This document shows, piece by piece, positions 59,242 through 64,000 of a DNA stretch of 64,000 nt. Numbering within the stretch: the stretch's first letter is position 1; the number at the start of each line of letters is the position of its first letter. Origin of the DNA: an uncultured Methylophaga sp. (GTDB lineage: Bacteria > Pseudomonadota > Gammaproteobacteria > GCF-002020875); the NCBI GenBank assembly GCA_937877715.1, contig CALEHW010000066.1, positions 1 to 64,000 on the forward strand. Reading direction: 5' to 3'. Below the pieces are notes generated by a model. It worked only from the letters and a program-made list of their open reading frames with translations, was not told the origin of the DNA and searched no databases. The position numbers were made by a program, and so were the translations under genes.

Positions 59242-60056
59242 TTCTGGTTAATGGAGTTGAGACGGAGCAGATCAGTGTTACAGATCGCGGGCTTCAGTAC
59301 GGGGATGGGTTATTTGAGACTATTGCGGTTGTTGACGGTAAGCCGGAGTTTTGGGGGCGCCACATGGCACGTCTACAACGGGGGGCAGAAAAATTATCTA
59401 TTCCTCTGCCGCCAGAAGAACTGCTTCTAGCCGAGGCAGAACAGATTGTCGGCAGTGATGATTCATCTCATTCTGTGCTGAAAATTACCATTACCCGCGG
59501 CAGTGGGGGGAGGGGATACCGTCCACCAGAGAGTCCGACGCCAACGCGTATTCTTGCGCTCTCTCCATGGCCTGAATACCCGGCGGGGTATTACAGAACC
59601 GGTGCCAGGCTCCATATCTGTAAAACCAGGCTGGGCAACAATCCGTCACTTGCTGGCATAAAGCACCTGAATAGATTGGAGCAGGTTATTGCCAGAGACG
59701 AGTGGAGCGATTTAGAGATTGCAGAGGGGCTGATGCTGGATGGTGAAAATAATCTGATTGAGGGAACCATGAGCAACATCTTTTTTGTGAAAGGTGATGA
59801 GCTCATAACCCCAGAGCTGACCAAGTGTGGGGTTGCCGGGGTGATGAGAGAGTTGCTGATCGATCGCCTGCAGGGAGAGGAGATTCCAGTTACGATTCGC
59901 CCCATCTCCCTGGGTGAACTGGATGCGTTCGACGAGGCCTTCTGTAGCAACAGCCTAATCCATATCTGGCCAATACGGCAGATTGGGGATAGAGGATTTT
60001 CTGCGCCGGGACCAATGACTATACATTGTATTCAACTCCTGAACAGGCCATCATAA
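59238..60056 (+). CDS. pabC: Aminodeoxychorismate lyase
   Basis: PabC is a PLP enzyme that splits aminodeoxychorismate to PABA and pyruvate. The fold IV features are DRGLQYGDGLFETIAV, the PLP-binding Lys in SLAGIKHLNRLEQVIAR and EGTMSNIFFV. Length is 272 residues with a GTG start that overlaps pabB. In many gammaproteobacteria mltG comes next; here tmk follows after 6 bases. Confidence 0.94.
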   Translation: MILVNGVETEQISVTDRGLQYGDGLFETIAVVDGKPEFWGRHMARLQRGAEKLSIPLPPEELLLAEAEQIVGSDDSSHSVLKITITRGSGGRGYRPPESPTPTRILALSPWPEYPAGYYRTGARLHICKTRLGNNPSLAGIKHLNRLEQVIARDEWSDLEIAEGLMLDGENNLIEGTMSNIFFVKGDELITPELTKCGVAGVMRELLIDRLQGEEIPVTIRPISLGELDAFDEAFCSNSLIHIWPIRQIGDRGFSAPGPMTIHCIQLLNRPS

Positions 60057-60062
60057 CGCCCT

Positions 60063-60716
60063 ATGTCGAGAGGGAAATTCATCACCGTTGAGGGCTCTGA
60101 GGGGGTAGGCAAGAGTACCAATATCAACCATGTCCGAACCCGTCTGGAGGAGTATGGAATTGAGGTGGTGCAGACCAGAGAGCCCGGTGGTACACCGCTT
60201 GGTGAGGAGATACGTGAGCTGCTGCTCGACCATCGCCACACCGGCATGTCACAGGATGCCGAGTTGATGTTGATGTTTGCGGCCCGTGCGGAGCATCTTA
60301 ACCAGGTGATTATTCCCGCGATTGATGCCGGCAAGTGGGTGCTTTGCGACCGCTTTACCGATGCCAGCCACGCCTATCAGGGTGGTGGCAGGGGGATTCC
60401 AACCGAACGTATTGGTACCCTGGAGCAGTGGGTGCAGAAGGGGCTGCAGCCAGATTTTACCCTGCTGCTCGATATTGAGCCGGAAATCGGGCTGGAGCGT
60501 GCTGGCAAGCGAGGGGCGCTTGACCGTTTCGAGAAGGAGGAGATCGCCTTCTTCCATCGAGTGCGGGCAACCTATCTGGAGCGTGCACAACAGTTCCCGG
60601 AGCGTTTTCGGATTGTAGATGCATCACAACCACTGGAGCTGGTGCAGGCCGGCATTGATGAGCTGCTGATCCAATTTGTCGAGCACGCACTGGCAGCAGG
60701 TGGCCGCAGTGGATAG
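60063..60716 (+). CDS. tmk: Thymidylate kinase
   Basis: Tmk phosphorylates dTMP to dTDP. The P-loop EGSEGVGKSTN, the DR(FTDASHAYQGGGR) segment and FTLLLDIEPEIGLERAGKRGALDRFE (lid) are typical. Length is 217 residues. It overlaps holB by 8 bases at the start chosen here. Confidence 0.97.
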   Translation: MSRGKFITVEGSEGVGKSTNINHVRTRLEEYGIEVVQTREPGGTPLGEEIRELLLDHRHTGMSQDAELMLMFAARAEHLNQVIIPAIDAGKWVLCDRFTDASHAYQGGGRGIPTERIGTLEQWVQKGLQPDFTLLLDIEPEIGLERAGKRGALDRFEKEEIAFFHRVRATYLERAQQFPERFRIVDASQPLELVQAGIDELLIQFVEHALAAGGRSG

Positions 60717-61713
60717 CATCCTTCCATGGCAGCAGCAGATCTGGCAGGGGCTCCAGCGGAGAATTGAACAGCAGCGCATGCCTCACGCACTGCTGCTGCA
60801 TGGCCCCAAGGGGACAGGAAAAAAGAGTCTCTCATTGGCGCTGGCAAAGAGCCTGCTCTGTGAGCAGAGGACGAAGTCCGGGGAGGGGTGTGGGCACTGT
60901 AATTCGTGCAGACTGTTCGTGGCACATACCCATACAGATCTTCATCTGCTGGAGCCGGAGGAGGGAAAGAGCGTGCTGGCTGTTGATCAGGTTCGGGGGA
61001 TGGTGGAGAAGTTCTCCTACACCCCACAGATCGCCAACCGCAAGGTGGCAATTATCAACCCCGCAGAGACGATGAACAGCAGTGCAGCCAACAGTCTGCT
61101 GAAGACACTGGAGGAGCCCTCCGGAGAAGCAGTGTTGATGCTGATATCCCATGCCCCGGCATCCCTGCTGCCGACCATTCGCAGCCGTTGTCAGCAGCTT
61201 GCCTTTCCCCAGCCGTCCAGAACGGAGGCGCTTGCATGGCTTGGTGGGCAGCTGGATGACAAGAGCATGGCCGATACTATACTTGGGATGGCAGAGGGGG
61301 CACCGCTGCGGGCGCTGGCGCTCTCCGGAGAGGGGCAGCAGGCGCACTACCAGCAGATGGCGGAAGAATTGGTTGAGCTGCTACAGGGGAGGGCGAATCC
61401 GATCCGTGTAGCCTATCGCTGGAACAGCAAGAAGCTGGACCCAACCACCACGTTACGCTGGCTTCAGCAGTGGGTAACCACCATTATAAAACAGCAATTC
61501 AGCAACGATCCGGCAACAACGGAACCTGTCTCGTCCCTATTCCGACTGCTGCAACGGGTTGACCGGAAGAGATTTTTTCTCTTCTCTGATCGTCTCAATC
61601 AGGCGATCCGACTATCAACCACACCTGTCAACAAAGAGCTGCTGTTTGAGGGGCTGCTGTTGGAGTGGATTCGTCTTGCGGGCGACCCACTGGACGCCAG
61701 TAGTTTTAGATGA
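60709..61713 (+). CDS. holB: DNA polymerase III delta' subunit
   Basis: HolB is part of the clamp-loader complex. It has a P-loop-like GPKGTGKKSL, a zinc module (C of LLCEQ, then CGHCNSC), the family block NRKVAIINPAETMNSSAANSLLKTLEEPSGEAVLMLISHAP and the SRC motif IRSRCQQLAF. I chose the GTG at 60709 (DSILPWQQQIW, 334 residues) with an AGGTGG ribosome site; starts at 60676 or 60700 would lengthen the overlap with tmk. It overlaps tatD by 4 bases. Confidence 0.93.
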   Translation: MDSILPWQQQIWQGLQRRIEQQRMPHALLLHGPKGTGKKSLSLALAKSLLCEQRTKSGEGCGHCNSCRLFVAHTHTDLHLLEPEEGKSVLAVDQVRGMVEKFSYTPQIANRKVAIINPAETMNSSAANSLLKTLEEPSGEAVLMLISHAPASLLPTIRSRCQQLAFPQPSRTEALAWLGGQLDDKSMADTILGMAEGAPLRALALSGEGQQAHYQQMAEELVELLQGRANPIRVAYRWNSKKLDPTTTLRWLQQWVTTIIKQQFSNDPATTEPVSSLFRLLQRVDRKRFFLFSDRLNQAIRLSTTPVNKELLFEGLLLEWIRLAGDPLDASSFR

Positions 61714-62486
61714 TCGACTCCCACTGCCACCTTGACCGGCTCAAGATCCCGGAGGGGGAGACCCTTGAGGATGCGCTCGCAAGGGCAGAGGAGGAGGGGG
61801 TTCACGGCTTCCTCAATGTCTGTATCGATCTTGAGAACTTTGATGAGGTTTTACGCATAGCTAACTCAGATCAAAGGATTTACGCATCGGTTGGCGTCCA
61901 CCCAAACGAGATGGAGATGCAGGAGCCAACCCTGGATGATTTGCTGCAGCGTGCAGACAATCTGAAGGTGGTTGCAATCGGTGAAACCGGGCTTGACTAC
62001 CACTATGTGACCGAGCCAGAGAAGCTGGAGCAGCAGCGCAACCGCTTCAGAACCCATATTCGTGCAGCCAAAGAGGGCAACAAACCGCTGATCATCCATA
62101 CCCGTGATGCGCGTGAGGATACCATCAGGATCATGCAGGAAGAGGGGGTAGATGAGTGTGGCGGGGTGATGCACTGCTTTACCGAAAACTGGGAGATGGC
62201 AAGCCAGGCACTGGAGCTTGGGTTTTATGTCTCCTTCTCCGGGATTATCACCTTCAACAGTGCAGCAGAGCTGCGTGAGGTGGCGAAAAAAGTACCGCAG
62301 GATCGACTACTGATCGAGACTGACTCCCCATACCTGGCACCAGTTCCATATCGCGGCAAGCCCAACCAGCCGGCCTACGTACGTCAGGTGGCGGAGAAGG
62401 TGGCAGGGCTACGTGGCTGGAGCATCGAAGAGGTAGACCGGATCACTACAGAAAATTTCCAGTCACTTTTTGTCGGCAACAGATGA
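61710..62486 (+). CDS. TatD-family metal-dependent deoxyribonuclease
   Basis: The 258-residue protein has the TatD metal ligands: DSHCHLD at the start, the GVHPNEME segment, GETGLDYHY, IIHTRDA, MHCFTENWEMA and ETDSPYLAPVPYRGKPNQPAYV. Family members are 3'-5' exonucleases linked to repair and DNA turnover. The position after holB matches E. coli ycfH. No pilZ gene lies between holB and this gene, unlike in Pseudomonas. Confidence 0.95.
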   Translation: MIDSHCHLDRLKIPEGETLEDALARAEEEGVHGFLNVCIDLENFDEVLRIANSDQRIYASVGVHPNEMEMQEPTLDDLLQRADNLKVVAIGETGLDYHYVTEPEKLEQQRNRFRTHIRAAKEGNKPLIIHTRDAREDTIRIMQEEGVDECGGVMHCFTENWEMASQALELGFYVSFSGIITFNSAAELREVAKKVPQDRLLIETDSPYLAPVPYRGKPNQPAYVRQVAEKVAGLRGWSIEEVDRITTENFQSLFVGNR

Positions 62487-62558
62487 AAAAGAGTGTAGGC
62501 TCAGACCTTGTGATTTTAACACTACATATTAATTCTTAACCAAGGAGAGGAGTAATTT

Positions 62559-62759
62559 ATGGATGAGACAAATAACAAACAGAAGGTAAATATCGATGGA
62601 ACTGAATATGATCTGGAGCAACTATCTGATAAGGCAAAAAACATGATCGGTTTTCTCCAGAGAGTTGACAAAGAGATGCTCGAGATGCGCTTTCAGATGG
62701 ACAAGGCCGCCCTCGCTCGCAAGCAGACCATTGCTGAACTTAAGGACGAGCTTGAATAG
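62559..62759 (+). CDS. Small DUF6447-like protein
   Basis: This 66-residue protein has a strong AAGGAGAGGAG ribosome site. Its start (KVNIDGTEYDLEQLSDKAKNMIGFLQRVDKEM) resembles the small DUF6447 family, and the rest is a charged helix likely to form a coiled coil (MRFQMDKAALARKQTIAELKDELE). No function is known. It stands alone after tatD, at the border between conserved genes and the broken exoprotein region. Confidence 0.7.
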   Translation: MDETNNKQKVNIDGTEYDLEQLSDKAKNMIGFLQRVDKEMLEMRFQMDKAALARKQTIAELKDELE

Positions 62760-62880
62760 TGACTGAAGTCATTTGACTATATTATTCAGAGTGATCTCAT
62801 CTAAGGCTACTTTCTTGGTAGCTTGTAACAATATGTAACAAAACTCCTTGCCAATCAACTTGATATCACCGCCTGTGGGT

Positions 62881-63574
62881 ATATACTGTCGGATGATACG
62901 GTATCGTTGGTTCTGTTGTATTGGGAGCGTATAAATGGCTGTGCCTACATGAACAAACGTTAACTCATTGACTGATGCGAATGAGAGTATGCCATATGTG
63001 ATTTCATGGGTAGATCTTGTCTCTGCAGCAGATGAAGCGGATCCTGATGGTGACGAGATCAGCTTCATTATTGACTGTTAACAATGGTACGTTAACAAAA
63101 AATGGACTGACAGTTACCGAGGGTGTAACCACCCTTTCGGTGATGGAGTCATTAGTATGGACTCCATCGTCGGGAGATACTGGATCAGTTGAGGCATTTA
63201 CTGTTCGCGCAACAGATGGGGCTCAGAGTTCAGACACAGCAATTCCTGTAGTCATTGATGTCAATTCAGTTGATGGATCAGAACTGTTAATTGATGTTAC
63301 CCAGGCTGTTATTGATGATTTAGCAGATTTGTATGAATCGTCAGGCGCATCAGGAAGTGACGGTTCACTATCAGATATGTTTGATACGGTTGTGCCGATT
63401 GAGGCATTAACCTCGGCTAACTATTACTACTATTCCAGCTACTCATCAACTAGTTCTACAATTACTCTCAATTATCCAGATGGGGCCACTGCAACCTACA
63501 TCCCTGATATACAATCATTGCAGAATAACAACAATCAGGGGTGGGGGATATGGCCGTCAGGCTGGACCAGGTAG
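62881..63574 (+). pseudogene. Decayed cadherin-like/VCBS-type repeat domain gene
   Basis: Typical repeat-adhesin text can be read only by changing frame. AVPT is followed by an in-frame TGA (62950-62952), then TNVNSLTDANESMPYVISWVD and ADPDGDEISFIID. One extra base near 63076 moves the reading to VNNGTLTKNGLTV, SLVWTPSSGDTGSVEAFTV and RATDGAQSSDTAIPVVIDV. That frame stops at 63572-63574. Further upstream (62760-62940) only scraps such as YILSDDTVS remain. The rest of the window shows no such damage, so this is decay and not poor sequence. Confidence 0.75.
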
Positions 63575-64000
63575 TTGTCATTATTGATGACTTCAGTTAT
63601 CGCTCTCTTGGGAGTGATAATGTTTATTACTATGATGTTGGTTGCATGGACAGCGTTCGTCTCTATGACTATGTCTACAATGGTTATGGGGAGGTGGATG
63701 ACTTCGAGTATCTGTACCTTGATGAACTTGGCGGGTTCTATCCGATCAACCCAGCTGATTTTACCGAGCCCGAGCAGAGCTACTACACCCTTGAGATGAT
63801 TGAGGAGGGAACCCTCTACGATACTGGCCTGGATCCATCCGGGAACACTATTTACTATAGCGACTACCTGGAATTTACCGGGGATGAGCCAACCTCGGAT
63901 GAGACAGAACTGCATGGTGACTGGATTCTAGACTCCTTTCTTAACCAGCTGGATAACCAGGATACCGACATTATTCTGATCGATGTCGATCAGTGGTCTG
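63550..64000 (+). CDS. Partial Tyr/Asp-rich protein, possibly a subtilase-like domain
   Basis: An open frame without stop runs from an ATG at 63550 (or GTG at 63541) off the window end, at least 150 residues. It is acidic and Tyr-rich (DNVYYYDVGCMDSVRLYDYVYNG). VVVIIDDFSY near the start and HGDWILDSFL later could be the Asp and His motifs of an S8-type peptidase, followed by DTDIILIDVD. This is a tentative reading, since the Ser motif would lie outside. Adding one G in the G-rich 63538-63547 tract would fuse it to the upstream repeat frame, so it may be the 3' part of the same broken gene. Confidence 0.5.
   Translation, partial: MAVRLDQVVVIIDDFSYRSLGSDNVYYYDVGCMDSVRLYDYVYNGYGEVDDFEYLYLDELGGFYPINPADFTEPEQSYYTLEMIEEGTLYDTGLDPSGNTIYYSDYLEFTGDEPTSDETELHGDWILDSFLNQLDNQDTDIILIDVDQWS

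Noticed and set aside
62769-63068. Minus-strand frame of 99 codons
   Set aside because: It is the reverse of the decayed cadherin-like repeat and has no family features of its own.

Overview
This window is a compact, gene-dense stretch of a gammaproteobacterial chromosome. Nearly every gene has a clear bacterial housekeeping counterpart, and the gene order follows conserved gammaproteobacterial blocks: ybaB-recR; tsaE-amiB-mutL-miaA-hfq-hflX-hflK-hflC-yjeT-hisZ-purA; rnr-rlmB-rpsF-rpsR-rplI-dnaB-alr-radA; ypjD/ffh; rpsP-rimM-trmD-rplS; mutS/pncC-recA-recX-alaS-lysC-csrA-tRNA-Ser; rne/rluC; yceD-rpmF-plsX-fabHDG-acpP-fabF-pabBC-tmk-holB-tatD. hisZ, lysC after alaS and a DUF2232 membrane gene inside the rpsF operon point away from enteric bacteria and toward Pseudomonas/Chromatiales-like lineages. 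A small c-type cytochrome fits a respiring proteobacterium. I cannot name the genus from sequence alone.

Layout. 0-5 kb: recombination and RNA housekeeping (ybaB, recR), a minus-strand set (M48 protease, cytochrome, rsgA), orn and queG. 5-16 kb: the tsaE-to-purA supercluster (cell-wall amidase, mismatch repair, tRNA modification, Hfq, the HflX GTPase, HflKC membrane complex). 16-26 kb: a thioredoxin-like lipoprotein, tRNA-Leu, rnr, rlmB, ribosomal proteins S6/S18/L9, dnaB, alr, radA. 26-36 kb: a CNNM transporter and ypjD opposite ffh, the S16-L19 operon, xerD, dsbC, mutS. 36-43 kb: pncC, recA/recX, alaS, lysC, csrA, tRNA-Ser. 43-46 kb: modABC molybdate importer and a low-molecular-weight phosphatase. 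46-52 kb: rne and rluC divergently arranged around a 0.5-kb regulatory region, then a HAD phosphatase and maf. 52-62.5 kb: L32, fatty-acid biosynthesis, PABA synthesis, tmk, holB, tatD. 62.5-64 kb: a small conserved protein, then a lower-GC, broken repeat-type exoprotein gene running off the end.

How it fits together. Many adjacent genes overlap by 1-11 bases (tsaE/amiB/mutL, yjeT/hisZ, dnaB/alr, alaS/lysC, modA/B/C, plsX/fabH, fabF/pabB/pabC, holB/tatD), implying translational coupling in long operons. Regulatory detail is unusually readable. rpsP and rpmF both have a TATAAT promoter followed almost at once by a hairpin and T-tract, as in attenuators. The rpsF leader folds into two hairpins. 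The csrA leader carries two AATGGAG motifs, one in a hairpin loop and one at the ribosome site.

I see no CRISPR array, prophage, insertion sequence or defence island. The points most worth checking are the decayed cadherin-like/subtilase-like gene at the right end, a short hairpin-forming repeat found twice before hflK and once in the rne leader, a perfect 16-bp inverted repeat between ffh and rpsP, the rne-rluC dyads, and a PabB that lacks the usual active-site lysine.
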